A DNA stretch of 64,000 nt from Niabella soli DSM 19437 (GCF_000243115.2 NZ_CP007035.1:1798001-1862000); one strand, 5' to 3'; positions 8,808 through 17,668 are shown, counted from the first letter of the stretch. A program made the numbers and translations. Notes: generated by a model from the letters alone, not told the origin.

Positions 8808-9277
8808 CTTGATCGAGTTAGTCGTAAAAAAATTTCGTTTATCTATGCGATGCATTGCAGAATCATAAGCACAACTGTTTTTGCCCGGTCAACGGGTTGA
8901 TGGAAATTTTCCATAACTCAAAATGTTCAATACGTCAGCAGATCGGGTTTGCGGTTATTTTTTATTCAATGCATCAAACTTTTTTTTGCAGAATGATTTA
9001 AAGGTATCTTTTTGCAAGCTCAAGATAAGTTCACAATGCAGGGTGTTCCAAATTATTCAACGCCCTTTTTCCAAAAGTAGCCTATATTGGTGATGGAGGG
9101 GTACAAGCCACGGGACCCGGAAGAGCGCAGTAAAAACAACGACACCGGCAGCAGGAAGTTAAGACATCAATAAGAAATGGAACGTCGGCTCCCCGGCGTA
9201 TTTTTATAAAAAAAACCGCTTACATATGTAAGCGGTTTACATTATATATTCAGCATTCTATATCCCTTGTTGCTATA
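8808..9277. other. Intergenic region upstream of the eCIS operon
   Basis: There is no convincing protein gene in these 470 nt. It must hold the eCIS operon promoter on the minus strand, but I find no clean TAnnTTTG element near 8807. The right end holds two back-to-back terminator-like hairpins (9182-9205 plus strand, 9213-9238 minus strand). Confidence 0.6.
9213..9238 (-). terminator. Intrinsic terminator of the PL8 lyase gene
   Basis: A perfect 26-nt palindrome (AAACCGCT, then TACATATGTA, then AGCGGTTT) is followed on the minus strand by a run of eight T. It lies 39 nt after the lyase stop. Confidence 0.85.
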
Positions 9278-11380
9278 TTATTCAACAACCAGCCGAACGC
9301 CTTTACCCGCATCCAGCCCCTCAGGTAGTGCAATCAAAAAAGAAGTTTCATTTTTATTGGGATCAAAAACGCCTTTTTGCGTATTGCTTTTCCGGTTACC
9401 GGGTAATATTACACGTGCCGTTTTTTGCTGATGAGTGGGGTCAGCTATTGACAGATCAATTTGACTGCCTTTTTTTGAGAGCAGTAATACCGCGGGAATA
9501 TCGACACTCAGTTTGCCAAAAGTTTCAGAGGTAACGGCACCTTCTTTTACAAAAACAAATCCGCTGATCAAATGCTCCACATCTTCTGCCACCTGAATAT
9601 TTTGATTATTCTGGATCTTAATGACGCGGGCACGGGAATCAATATGTTGCGGATCAGCCGCGGGAAACACATAATAGGCATAAGTAGCGTCCTGCGGGTT
9701 TTTCCCGTGATCAATCCACAAAGTGAAAACATCCTTTTTCACTTCCTTTGACCGCTGGCTGCGCATTAGCCGGTTCCAGTCGCCTGTTTGTGTTTGCGCG
9801 CTGAGCATAACATTATTCTGATCTGGGAAATAATAGCCCCAGTTGTCATGAACCACCCAGGAAACATGCTGTAAATTTTGCTTTCCTTTTCCTGCCTCGC
9901 TTATTTTATCGCCTTCCCTCACCATCACCTTTCCGTTGAGCAAAGACTGGTTAACAGCGGTGGTTACCGTACGCTCCGCTGAAGCATGAATACCGGCACC
10001 TAAACATACAATCGTGTTATTCAAAAAGAACCAGGATTTTTGAGCGAATACCCCGTCCCTGATATAATCCATTGTTGCCACGCCGTTCGTATTATCATCA
10101 ACGCCACCCACAAAATTGCTTTTTATCGTATAACCGCTACAGGGCAAAACAGGCAGCGGCGCCTCATCATGATAGGTGGTGGTGCCGGGTATCAGCTTCC
10201 AGTCCCAGAGAGGAAAAATGTTGGTATACTCTTTCCCCGACTGGTAAAAATAAGTGGCCCCATCGCCCAGGTGGTAGCCCAATACATTTTCTTCATTACA
10301 GGATTCGCCGCCGCCCACACGTGCCGAGCACATTTTTACGGAAACATAAAAATCCTTCCGGTGGTGGATTGTCATATCCGACTTCCAGAAATGTTTATTT
10401 CCGTTAAAATCATTCATCGCAGCTAAGTATTCCTCTTTATATGCCGGGTCGATCTCCGGCATCCGGTCGAGGATACCCTTCACCATTGTGGCTTTTCTTA
10501 CGGGAGCATTTTCTGTTATTTGTCGGCCGCAGGCGCTGATGTCCATACTTCCTTTCCATAATACCCAACGCATTCCCTTCAGCAGGTAATTGCGAAGTAT
10601 CGCTATTTTTTTATCATCCATTTTAAAGGGCGTCCCCTGGAAGATGCCGGCCCACATTTCCATATCGTTCGCAAAGGACAAGCCATAATTCCCAAATTGC
10701 TGCTGCGGCCCATGCTGGTGAAAAGAATAATCCGGTTGCACGCCCTCATTTTCAGAAACAACGATCTCGCTTTCAATGGCCGACACCGCTGTCCTGATCG
10801 GTGCAATGTCACCTGTAAGCAAACTCTTATAAATAACATTTCCGGAAAGCCATACTTTGTTTTGTCCGGTCATCCCGATTTTTGCGCGGTCCAGTATCCG
10901 AACACCCTTTTCCTTCTGGGTTTTAGTCAGCTCCGGTTCCAGTAAAAGCATTAACTGTCCCAACAAACGGGGAACTCCTATCTGTGGATACCACCAGTTG
11001 GGGCATATAAAATCATGGTCCAGCCAAAAATCAAGTCCCTTTGAAAGCCCGGCTTTCAACGCCGTTCTTTCCTTCAATCCGGGGTTGGCTACATAAATCA
11101 TCGCCATATTCAATAAACGCCCCAAGTGATCGGTCACCGGCCACCCACCTCTTATTTTACTGGAATAATCGATATCGGCCCAGGAACCATCTTTTTGCTG
11201 GTCCGATGCAAAAGAAAGCGCAGTTGCGGCATCCGGCTTGCCCGAAAGTATATTTTGAAGCACATGCTTCTTTAACACGCGCAATGAATCCGTTCCAGTG
11301 CGGGCGGAAGCCGTGAAACCTGCAAGCAAACAAAAAGGGAGCAGTAATACTGTAATGATAAAGCCAATTTTTTTTCTCAT
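9278..11380 (-). CDS. Polysaccharide lyase family 8 (chondroitin AC lyase-like)
   Basis: This 700-aa secreted enzyme has a signal peptide (residues 1-26), an alpha/alpha toroid and C-terminal beta domains. PL8 enzymes cleave uronic acid polysaccharides (chondroitin, hyaluronan, xanthan) by beta-elimination. The catalytic set is visible: N174 in TGQNKVW, H223 and Y232 in HQHGPQQQFGNYG, and R286 in SACGRQ. Spacing matches Asn175, His225, Tyr234 and Arg288 of the Pedobacter (Flavobacterium) heparinus chondroitin AC lyase, also 700 aa. Aromatic cleft residues NWWYPQIGVPR follow at 128-138. No SusC/SusD pair is near, so it is not in a visible utilisation locus. The exact substrate is uncertain. 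Confidence 0.93.
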   Translation of the reverse strand: MRKKIGFIITVLLLPFCLLAGFTASARTGTDSLRVLKKHVLQNILSGKPDAATALSFASDQQKDGSWADIDYSSKIRGGWPVTDHLGRLLNMAMIYVANPGLKERTALKAGLSKGLDFWLDHDFICPNWWYPQIGVPRLLGQLMLLLEPELTKTQKEKGVRILDRAKIGMTGQNKVWLSGNVIYKSLLTGDIAPIRTAVSAIESEIVVSENEGVQPDYSFHQHGPQQQFGNYGLSFANDMEMWAGIFQGTPFKMDDKKIAILRNYLLKGMRWVLWKGSMDISACGRQITENAPVRKATMVKGILDRMPEIDPAYKEEYLAAMNDFNGNKHFWKSDMTIHHRKDFYVSVKMCSARVGGGESCNEENVLGYHLGDGATYFYQSGKEYTNIFPLWDWKLIPGTTTYHDEAPLPVLPCSGYTIKSNFVGGVDDNTNGVATMDYIRDGVFAQKSWFFLNNTIVCLGAGIHASAERTVTTAVNQSLLNGKVMVREGDKISEAGKGKQNLQHVSWVVHDNWGYYFPDQNNVMLSAQTQTGDWNRLMRSQRSKEVKKDVFTLWIDHGKNPQDATYAYYVFPAADPQHIDSRARVIKIQNNQNIQVAEDVEHLISGFVFVKEGAVTSETFGKLSVDIPAVLLLSKKGSQIDLSIADPTHQQKTARVILPGNRKSNTQKGVFDPNKNETSFLIALPEGLDAGKGVRLVVE

Positions 11381-11446
11381 GAACTTGTTTATATTTTTTA
11401 AAATTAGTCATAACCCAGCCGTCTCCGGCGCAACAGGCAAAAAGTT

Positions 11447-12106
11447 TTATTGATCAGTTATATGAACCAAACAGCTTTCATGCACCTGCGGGCGGTAGCC
11501 TGCTTTAAATGCCTTGACGATCGAGCGGGGTGTCAACACGGTAACACGTTCCTGGCCGGGTATAAAGTCCGACTCTTTATATCCATAAGGCGACCATTCG
11601 AAGACGCTTCCGTCAGTTACCAAAAAGGGTTGTTCCCGAACTAAGATAAATGCCCCGTCTGGCAAATTTTTAAATTGTTCCTTATAAGTTTGTTTGACCC
11701 CATCCTTTGTGATGCGTTCTTCGTGCAGCACCTTATCGATCTCTTTTATCGAGGTTCTTTCATCAAACCCCTTGTCCGTATTGCCTTTCAGCCAAAACAG
11801 TTTAAACCGTTCGTAATCGTTCCTCCGGCATTCAAAACAGGGACGATGGCCCGCTGCAAAGGCCGTTGCCTCGTCAAGAAAAAACAATTCCGTGTACCGG
11901 TTGGGTGCCATCACTGCTCTCCGCCGTCCTTTGAATGCAAGCAAACAGGTGATCCAGGCCTTCAACCTGAAGGAACGAACGATCTCTTTTTTCTCATCAT
12001 GGATCCGGCCGCGGTTGCCCATCCAGTGCCCTCTGGCGGGTGTAACGATCAATGTGCCACGGGGATCAACGCGATTCTGAAGCATTTTTTCTTCTAAATT
12101 AGTCAT
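11447..12106 (-). CDS. Conserved hypothetical protein with Cys pair (HRPCFECRR)
   Basis: This 219-aa soluble protein has no domain name I can give. Notable segments are RGTLIVTPARGHWMGNRGRIHD near the start, FKGRRRAVMAPNRYTELFFLDEATAFAAGHRPCFECRRNDYERF (about 60-105), with a CxxC pair that could bind metal, and a C-terminal strand ending HESCLVHITDQ. It precedes the lyase with a 66-nt gap on the same strand, and could also start at the Met at 12085. Function is unknown. Confidence 0.75.
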   Translation of the reverse strand: MTNLEEKMLQNRVDPRGTLIVTPARGHWMGNRGRIHDEKKEIVRSFRLKAWITCLLAFKGRRRAVMAPNRYTELFFLDEATAFAAGHRPCFECRRNDYERFKLFWLKGNTDKGFDERTSIKEIDKVLHEERITKDGVKQTYKEQFKNLPDGAFILVREQPFLVTDGSVFEWSPYGYKESDFIPGQERVTVLTPRSIVKAFKAGYRPQVHESCLVHITDQ

Positions 12107-12287
12107 TAGACTGCATTTTGCCAGCTAAGTTGTCCGGACTTTTAAAATAAACTATTAGTTCCCTCCCGGGGGTGATAACAGGATAGTTTTTTGCATCGAT
12201 CGAAAAATAAAAAGTTTTTTTAGAGTAAAACAGACCGCACCCCGTCTTCATTAGTAAGAACCTTTTTAAACATATAAAACAAAAAAA

Positions 12288-12584
12288 ATGAAACAGAAAT
12301 TTTTATTTATGCTCCCGCGGCTGGCGGTACTGGCGGCGTTGGTCGGATTAGCGTCCTTTGTACTTTTCCTTGTTTTCCGGCTATTGATACTCGTAATAGC
12401 GATAGGTGTTATCGTTTTTATCGCCGGTAAAATCATCTCAAAAGCCCGGACAAAATGGATGATGAATAATGGAATGCCATTAGACCAGCCGGCTTATTAT
12501 CACTCATTGGATGGTGCTACAGCCCTGCAACCCGTGTTCGGCAAAGAGCAGCGCTCCGGCATAGCCATCATCCCAATCAATTAA
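12288..12584 (+). CDS. Small membrane protein upstream of Hsp20 gene
   Basis: This 98-aa protein has a long hydrophobic stretch (residues about 8-46) that can form one or two transmembrane helices, then a basic patch ISKARTKW and a hydrophilic tail. It lies 32 nt before the Hsp20 gene in the same direction, so the two are probably cotranscribed as a stress unit (inference). I do not recognise a family. Confidence 0.75.
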   Translation: MKQKFLFMLPRLAVLAALVGLASFVLFLVFRLLILVIAIGVIVFIAGKIISKARTKWMMNNGMPLDQPAYYHSLDGATALQPVFGKEQRSGIAIIPIN

Positions 12585-12616
12585 TACTATTTATTTCACA
12601 CTAAAAACAAAGAATC

Positions 12617-13072
12617 ATGTATACAAATCAACCGATCAACGAGTCAGCACAATCTCCATTCGGCAAACACTTCAAACAATGCGGCGGATTCTGGGGAAGA
12701 AAATTCAGCGAAGGCAATCCCTGGGGGCATAAACTGCATCAATTCATGAACAACCGGAAAGCGGTTAATATTGAAGAAACGGATGCTGCCTACATCGTAG
12801 CGTTATATGCCGCGGGATTGAAAAAAGAGCATTTTAAAATTTCAATCCATGACGAAGTACTTACCATCAGGTACGCGCTCAATGAGCCGGGTAATGATGC
12901 AAGGTATATTTACCAGGAACATCAGGCCGGTCCTTTTGAACGATCTTTTAAACTGAACAACAAAGTGCTTACCGATAATGTGAACGCCGTTTATGAAGAG
13001 GGCGTGCTAAAAGTAACACTTACTAAAAATCCGGAAACAACAAAGCCGGCACAGGAAGTAAACATTCTATAA
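12617..13072 (+). CDS. Small heat-shock protein, Hsp20/alpha-crystallin family
   Basis: This 151-aa chaperone has an alpha-crystallin domain at about residues 48-142: VNIEETDAAYIVALYAAGLKKEHFKISIHDEVLTIRY, the loop with FERSFKLNNKVLTDNVNAVYEEGVLKVTLTKN. The conserved G-V-L motif is present as EEGVLKVTL. The N-terminal 45 residues are Gly/Phe-rich and the C-terminal tail is short. Such proteins hold unfolded clients for ATP-dependent refolding. It is followed by an intrinsic terminator. Confidence 0.95.
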   Translation: MYTNQPINESAQSPFGKHFKQCGGFWGRKFSEGNPWGHKLHQFMNNRKAVNIEETDAAYIVALYAAGLKKEHFKISIHDEVLTIRYALNEPGNDARYIYQEHQAGPFERSFKLNNKVLTDNVNAVYEEGVLKVTLTKNPETTKPAQEVNIL

Positions 13073-13090
13073 AACACATCTGATCGATGA

Positions 13091-13121
13091 ACGCCCGGGA
13101 TTCCTCATTCCGGGTGTTTTT
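13091..13121 (+). terminator. Terminator after Hsp20 gene
   Basis: The stem ACGCCCGG/CCGGGTGT (one G-T wobble) with a 12-nt loop is followed by five T, 18 nt after the stop. Confidence 0.8.
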
Positions 13122-13130
13122 ATTGCACAT

Positions 13131-13157
13131 AAAAAAACCGCCCCGTACTGGAGCGGC
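13131..13157 (-). terminator. Terminator of ssb
   Basis: On the minus strand, GCCGCTCC and GGGGCGGT pair with two wobbles around a 5-nt loop, then seven T follow. It lies 26 nt beyond the ssb stop and faces the Hsp20 terminator. Confidence 0.8.
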
Positions 13158-13182
13158 ATAGGTTAGCAACGACCTTTCCGGT

Positions 13183-13536
13183 TTAATCCATAGCATTCTT
13201 TTGCCCGCCCGAAAGCAATAGCAGTTCCTGAACCTGAACTTCGGTAATGTACTGTTTCTGACCATTCTTGTCTTCGTACTGGCGGTGGATCAATTTTCCT
13301 TCAATAGCCACTTCACGGCCTTTTTCAAGATATTTACCAACAATATCCGCAACCTTTCCCCAGGCAACCAGGTTATGCCATTGTGTTTCTGTTACCCGCT
13401 CCCCATTGGCGTTCTTATAGGTTTCACTGGTAGCGATAGAAAAACGGGCCATTTTTTTACCATTTACGGTGGCTTTAACTTCCGGGTTGTTTCCCAGGTT
13501 CCCGATCAACTGAACTTTGTTTTTTAATGCGTACAT
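13183..13536 (-). CDS. ssb: Single-stranded DNA-binding protein (short)
   Basis: This 117-aa OB-fold protein has MYALKNKVQLIGNLGNNPEVKATVNGKKMARFSIATSETYKN, then TQWHNLVAWGKVADIVGKYLEKGREVAIEGKL and YEDKNGQKQYITEVQVQELLLL. These are the standard SSB core motifs, including the aromatic W residues that stack on DNA. It lacks the long disordered tail and acidic DDDIPF-type tip of the main replicative SSB, ending GGQKNAMD, so it is probably an accessory paralogue that cannot recruit partners in the usual way (inference). Confidence 0.95.
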   Translation of the reverse strand: MYALKNKVQLIGNLGNNPEVKATVNGKKMARFSIATSETYKNANGERVTETQWHNLVAWGKVADIVGKYLEKGREVAIEGKLIHRQYEDKNGQKQYITEVQVQELLLLSGGQKNAMD

Positions 13537-13695
13537 AACTTAGGTTTTGTGCCCACCCCGCCAAATCCGGTCATTCGGCAGGAATCTTTCAGACTGACGT
13601 GGCGGACGGCTAAAAAATTTGTTTATCCCAACTGAATCGTCCCTCCGATTCAACAATTCAAAATTGGGGTCGCAAAAAGGCCTTAGTCGGTTTTT

Positions 13696-13756
13696 AAACG
13701 TTTACTTACGGATGTAAGCGTTTGTAAACGTTTGTTGTCGGATAATTCGTATCTTG
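13696..13756 (+). promoter_or_regulatory. Operator-like repeats and promoter of the zinc-finger gene
   Basis: Three copies of a 10-nt half-site lie here: GTAAGCGTTT (13714) and GTAAACGTTT (13724) in tandem and an inverted AAACGTTTAC (13696). A smaller dyad CTTAC/GTAAG is nested between. The last copy abuts a TTTG/TTG -33-like element (13731-13737) and a -7-like TATCTTG (13750). A repressor or activator bound here would control the downstream gene. Confidence 0.55.
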
Positions 13757-13777
13757 TATGCAGAAAACCAATTGAAT

Positions 13778-14146
13778 ATGCCAACACCTCCCTCATCCCC
13801 CAAAAAATGTCTTTTTTGTCATAAGCCGGTTAAGGGCCGGTCTGATAAGAAATTCTGTGATGATTATTGCCGCAACAATTATAACAATGCGCAGAAAGGA
13901 AATGCAACAAACCTCATCCGCAACGTCAACAATGCCCTGCGTAAAAACAGGCAGCTCCTTTCGGGGCATTTAAAGGAGGGCGATAAGAATATCAAAATAC
14001 AGCGCAGTAAATTACAATCGGCAGGGTTCCAGTTTAAGTACAGCACCAATCAATACCGGACTAAGGACGGCCGGACCTATTTTTTTTGTTATGATTTTGG
14101 TTACCTGCTTTTAGAAAACGAGTGGGTATTGGTGGTAAGGAAATAA
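13778..14146 (+). CDS. Zinc-ribbon/treble-clef-like small protein, function unknown
   Basis: This 122-aa protein from the ATG at 13778 was preferred over 13754 because the -7-like element at 13750 would overlap the earlier start. Near the N-terminus is a CxxC...CxxxC metal site (KKCLFCHKPVKGRSDKKFCDDYCRNNYNN). The middle is basic and Asn/Lys-rich. The C-terminus has KSTNQYRTKDGR-like polar strands and ends LLENEWVLVVRK. Similar Cys-containing small proteins are common in Bacteroidota, but I know of no assigned role. Nucleic acid binding is possible. Confidence 0.75.
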   Translation: MPTPPSSPKKCLFCHKPVKGRSDKKFCDDYCRNNYNNAQKGNATNLIRNVNNALRKNRQLLSGHLKEGDKNIKIQRSKLQSAGFQFKYSTNQYRTKDGRTYFFCYDFGYLLLENEWVLVVRK

Positions 14147-14233
14147 CCACCGTAAGAAACCAAAAGTATTTTCGGACCGGAAAAGCGGGAAGACGGAAAA
14201 TCAGTAGGAAGAAAAACGAGACTATCTTCTCAT

Positions 14234-14530
14234 TCAGTTCTTCCCGGTATCATGAAAGTTGGGGAATTTAATTTCACCTTTGCCTGAATCATTTGAAATA
14301 ATATTTATTTCTTGTTTTTCATCGTAATGCTTAATCATTTCAACAGGGATCTTTAATATTTCGGCAATCCGTTTCAATAAAGGCTCTTCAATAATTTCCT
14401 TTTGTTCAAGCAAAGATATTTCCGTGGGGGCCCATCCCGTACCGAGTTGATAAGCAAACGCTTCGGCCTTGAGGTTCAGCATTTCTCTGAACCTCGCTAC
14501 GTTTTTCCCCTGGTGAATGGGCTTCTTCAT
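14234..14530 (-). CDS. Helix-turn-helix (XRE-like) regulator
   Basis: This 98-aa protein has an N-terminal HTH of the lambda Cro/C1 class (GKNVARFREMLNLKAEAFAYQLGTGW, then ISLLEQKEIIEEPLLKRIAEILKIPVEMIKHYDE). The turn region carries a small insertion compared with the classic fold, as in other Bacteroidota members. The C-terminal 25 residues are polar. It is a likely DNA-binding regulator with unknown target, oriented away from its neighbours. Confidence 0.8.
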   Translation of the reverse strand: MKKPIHQGKNVARFREMLNLKAEAFAYQLGTGWAPTEISLLEQKEIIEEPLLKRIAEILKIPVEMIKHYDEKQEINIISNDSGKGEIKFPNFHDTGKN

Positions 14531-14637
14531 ATAATTTGATTGTTTACAAATGTATGCATGACACCCGATCTCAAAACTAACTTTTTCGCCTTTCTTTCGC
14601 CTTTGCCAATGTTGAGCGTAGCAGTGCGCACGGGAGA

Positions 14638-14668
14638 AACACCGACAGCACCATTTGTCGGTGTTTTT
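14638..14668 (+). terminator. Hairpin with T-run, terminator-like
   Basis: AACACCGACA and TGTCGGTGTT form a perfect 10-bp stem around an 8-nt loop, followed by T residues on the plus strand. No plus-strand gene ends close by, so it may instead end the hlyD transcript from the other side. Confidence 0.5.
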
Positions 14669-14725
14669 GCCGGGCTTCTAACCTACACGCAACACCAACA
14701 AGGGCTAAACCGTTTGTGCTGCCAC

Positions 14726-16105
14726 CTACTTTACCTTAAACAACTCATCCTTTGGCACCACCCTCACCTTTGCATCATCTTTTAAGGTTTGGCTCACGGC
14801 GCTGTAGGGTCCGGTAACCACTTCATCTCCGGCTTTCAGCCCATCGGTAATTTCAATATAGTTAATATCCTGTATCCCGGTTTTTACAATCCGTTTCTTT
14901 ACCACGCCATCTTTCATTACCAGGTACACCACTTCCTCCATATCCCCGGTTTTATTGTTTTCATCTGGTGCATTGGTATTTTTTCCTTGCTGCTCCTGCG
15001 CTTCTTTTTTTGAATCCGTTAAACTTTTATCGCTGCCTTTTACGCGGGCATTTACCGCAGCAATAGGCACGCTTACTACATTATCTTTTCGCTTGGTTTT
15101 TATATCTGCGCTGGCATTCATTCCCGGGCGAAACGGGAAGCGCCGCGGGTGAGCCGGATCAAGCAGATCCTGGTACGATTCTTTATCAATCCGGATACGC
15201 ACTTCATAATTCGTTACATCATTGGTAGTACTGGTCGATGCCCCGGTGCCGCTGGCGGACTTCACACTGCTGGCGATCTTGGTGACCACTCCGGCAAATT
15301 TCCTTCCGGTATAAGCATCAACCTCTATATCGGCGTTATCGCCAATGCTCACTTTAACAATATCATTTTCGCCAACATTTACCCGAACCTCCATGGTGTT
15401 CATATCCGCCACCGTCATCATCTCCGTTCCGGCCATCTGCGCCGTGCCCACCACCCGTTCGCCTTTCTCTACTTTTAAGGAAGATATGGTGCCACTGATG
15501 GGCGAAACAATGGTAGCTCTTCCCAATACTTTATTGGCAGCAACCAAACCCGTTTGGGACGACCGCATCCCAGCCTGCAGGCTGCGTATGTTTTGCAGGC
15601 TCGCATTGTAATTCGCTTTGGCGGCTATATAATCAGATTCATATTGTTCAAATTCCGCTTTTGATATCACTCTGTCATCAAATAGTCTTTTATTGCGATC
15701 GAAGGCCTGCTGGGCTTTATCCAGCGCCGCTTTTTGCACCCCCAACGCCGCCTTACTGTTCTCCACATTTGCCTGCGACTGGCCCAAACGGGCAGACGCT
15801 TCATCGCGGTCCAGCGCGTAATTGTCTGCATACACCCTTGCCAACACCTGCCCTTTACGCACGCTATCGCCTTCCTGTACATTCAGATCGGTGATCTCAC
15901 CGCTTACATCCGGACTAATCTTCACTGCATACTCAGGGTATACCTGTCCGCTGGCAGTAACGGTTTCCGTAATAGAACGCACGGCCGCTTTTTCTGCAGA
16001 TACCTTTATAACACCGGCGTCTTTATTAGACAGCAAGGAAAACGCGATCAGCAGGCCTGCAACGCATCCCGCTATGATCAGTATCCTTTTCCATTTCTTA
16101 CTCAT
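14726..16105 (-). CDS. HlyD/MacA-family periplasmic efflux adaptor
   Basis: This 459-aa membrane fusion protein has an N-terminal transmembrane anchor (about 7-26) and a first lipoyl half VKISPDVSGEITDLNVQEGDSVRKGQVLARV. A coiled-coil hairpin (about 95-190) is followed by the second lipoyl half VSPISGTISSLKVEKGERV, a beta-barrel domain and a membrane-proximal domain interrupted by a Lys/Ser/Asn-rich linker (about 355-395). It would connect an inner membrane transporter to the TolC-like protein encoded just upstream. No partner permease is present in the window. It has its own -7 element only 4 nt before the ATG. Confidence 0.93.
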   Translation of the reverse strand: MSKKWKRILIIAGCVAGLLIAFSLLSNKDAGVIKVSAEKAAVRSITETVTASGQVYPEYAVKISPDVSGEITDLNVQEGDSVRKGQVLARVYADNYALDRDEASARLGQSQANVENSKAALGVQKAALDKAQQAFDRNKRLFDDRVISKAEFEQYESDYIAAKANYNASLQNIRSLQAGMRSSQTGLVAANKVLGRATIVSPISGTISSLKVEKGERVVGTAQMAGTEMMTVADMNTMEVRVNVGENDIVKVSIGDNADIEVDAYTGRKFAGVVTKIASSVKSASGTGASTSTTNDVTNYEVRIRIDKESYQDLLDPAHPRRFPFRPGMNASADIKTKRKDNVVSVPIAAVNARVKGSDKSLTDSKKEAQEQQGKNTNAPDENNKTGDMEEVVYLVMKDGVVKKRIVKTGIQDINYIEITDGLKAGDEVVTGPYSAVSQTLKDDAKVRVVPKDELFKVK

Positions 16106-16109
16106 AATG

Positions 16110-16117
16110 CAAATTTA
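16110..16117 (-). promoter_or_regulatory. Promoter -7 element of hlyD-type gene, predicts leaderless mRNA
   Basis: TAAATTTG on the minus strand fits TAnnTTTG and is separated from the ATG by CATT only. Confidence 0.6.
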
Positions 16118-16130
16118 AAGCTCCGGGCGG

Positions 16131-17567
16131 TTAATTATGGAGCTGAATGCCCATTCCTTTATAAAACTCCAGCAGCTTCATTTTAAAAACATAATCATAT
16201 TGCGCAGCAAGGAGATTGATCTTGGTTTTAAACAGGTTGTTCTGATTGGTGATTAAATCAATAGGTTTCAACAAGCCCACCTCAAAACGCTTGCGGGCAA
16301 AATCATAAGCTTGCTGCGCGGACGCCAACGCAATTTTAGATGCGTTAAATTTTTCAATGGCCGCAACAGCATTGGTATGCGCCTGGTAAATATCCTGTTT
16401 CAGCGATTGAGCATCCTGCTCTTTTTGCAGCTCCTGCAAGGTTACATTCAGTTTTGATTTTTTCCAGTTGATCCGCGCCTGCCCCCCGTTAAAAATGGGA
16501 ATATTTAATGCCAGTCCCAGGTTTTGACTAAAATTATTACTTAACTGGCGGAAATAGGTGTTTTTATTAAAGCCGGTGGGAATGTTTTCCTGGGTATTTA
16601 CAACATAGTTCGTTCCATTAACGTTCACAAACCCTATGGGCACTGCGGCCGGCTGGAAGTTCGCCGGCAACAACTTTTGAGCATTCGAATACCTTGTATC
16701 CAGGCCGCCGAAAAAGCTCAGCGATGGGTATAAGACCGCTTTAGCCGCCAGCACATTTCGCTGCGCGGCTTTTACATTCAGCTCATTGATCCGTTGCTGG
16801 GGAAGATTCTGTAATGCTGAATTATAAACGACATCGGGTTCCAGCTCACTCAAAGGCAATACCGGAACGCTCTCCACCGGAGGCGCCGCAATAGTAAAGG
16901 GCACGGCCGCGTCCAGGTTTAACAGGGCCTGCAGTTGTAATAATTTTAGTTTAAAATCAGCCTTTGCGCCAATCAGCGTGGAACTGTCGTTTGCCAGTTG
17001 AGTTTCCATCTCGGCCAGGTTTAACTCGGGCAAAGCCCCGGCATCTACCTGCTTTTTGACATTGTCCCGCTGCTCGCGGGATTGCTGTACCTGCACCTCC
17101 GCCACATGAATTTGTTCGCCGGACAGCAGTGCCGCCAGGTAGCCATTGGCCACATTGAGGGAAATATCATTGCGGGCCTTTTCAAAGCGCGCCGCACTGG
17201 CCTGGTAGGTATAATCATTAGCGGCAACCGTGTTTTTTTTGCGGAACCAGTTGAACAGGTCGGCATTCAGGTTTAACGAATGATTCGCAAACAGGATCTC
17301 ATTGGTGGTAAACTGGTTAGAAGTAGGATCGATGGAACGTCCGAACTGGTAGCCTCCGCTGTGCTGGGAATTGGCAGTGGGATATAACGCCAGCTTGCTT
17401 TGCTCCAGGGTTAGCCGGTCTATACGGGCCTGTATATCAGCCTGTTTTACAGATACATTATTTTTAATAGCATAGGTAACGCATTGTTCCAGGCTCCATT
17501 TTTCCTGGGCGAGACCTTGTATCGCCATCATAAACAGCAGCATGCCGGATGTTATCCATTTTTTCAT
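16131..17567 (-). CDS. TolC-family outer membrane efflux protein
   Basis: This 478-aa protein has a signal peptide (MKKWITSGMLLFMMAIQGLAQ) and two outer membrane efflux (OEP) repeats rich in heptad helices (for example QARIDRLTLEQSKLALYP and ASAQQAYDFARKRFEVGLLKPIDLITNQNNLF). It forms the outer membrane channel and periplasmic tunnel of a tripartite exporter, with the adaptor gene 25 nt downstream. The C-terminus YDYVFKMKLLEFYKGMGIQL is typical of Bacteroidota TolC homologues. Confidence 0.95.
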   Translation of the reverse strand: MKKWITSGMLLFMMAIQGLAQEKWSLEQCVTYAIKNNVSVKQADIQARIDRLTLEQSKLALYPTANSQHSGGYQFGRSIDPTSNQFTTNEILFANHSLNLNADLFNWFRKKNTVAANDYTYQASAARFEKARNDISLNVANGYLAALLSGEQIHVAEVQVQQSREQRDNVKKQVDAGALPELNLAEMETQLANDSSTLIGAKADFKLKLLQLQALLNLDAAVPFTIAAPPVESVPVLPLSELEPDVVYNSALQNLPQQRINELNVKAAQRNVLAAKAVLYPSLSFFGGLDTRYSNAQKLLPANFQPAAVPIGFVNVNGTNYVVNTQENIPTGFNKNTYFRQLSNNFSQNLGLALNIPIFNGGQARINWKKSKLNVTLQELQKEQDAQSLKQDIYQAHTNAVAAIEKFNASKIALASAQQAYDFARKRFEVGLLKPIDLITNQNNLFKTKINLLAAQYDYVFKMKLLEFYKGMGIQLHN

Positions 17568-17572
17568 ATTTG

Positions 17573-17580
17573 CAAATGTA
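17573..17580 (-). promoter_or_regulatory. Promoter -7 element of tolC-type gene, predicts leaderless mRNA
   Basis: TACATTTG is followed by CAAAT and the ATG at 17567. The usual start-point distance puts the transcript start at or next to the A of ATG. Confidence 0.65.
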
Positions 17581-17668
17581 CGGGTGATTGGAAATAAAAG
17601 CGATTAGTTAAAACGAAGCTGATCTTTTTCAAATTCCCCGGAGGTCGTATACAACAACCAATAGCAGT

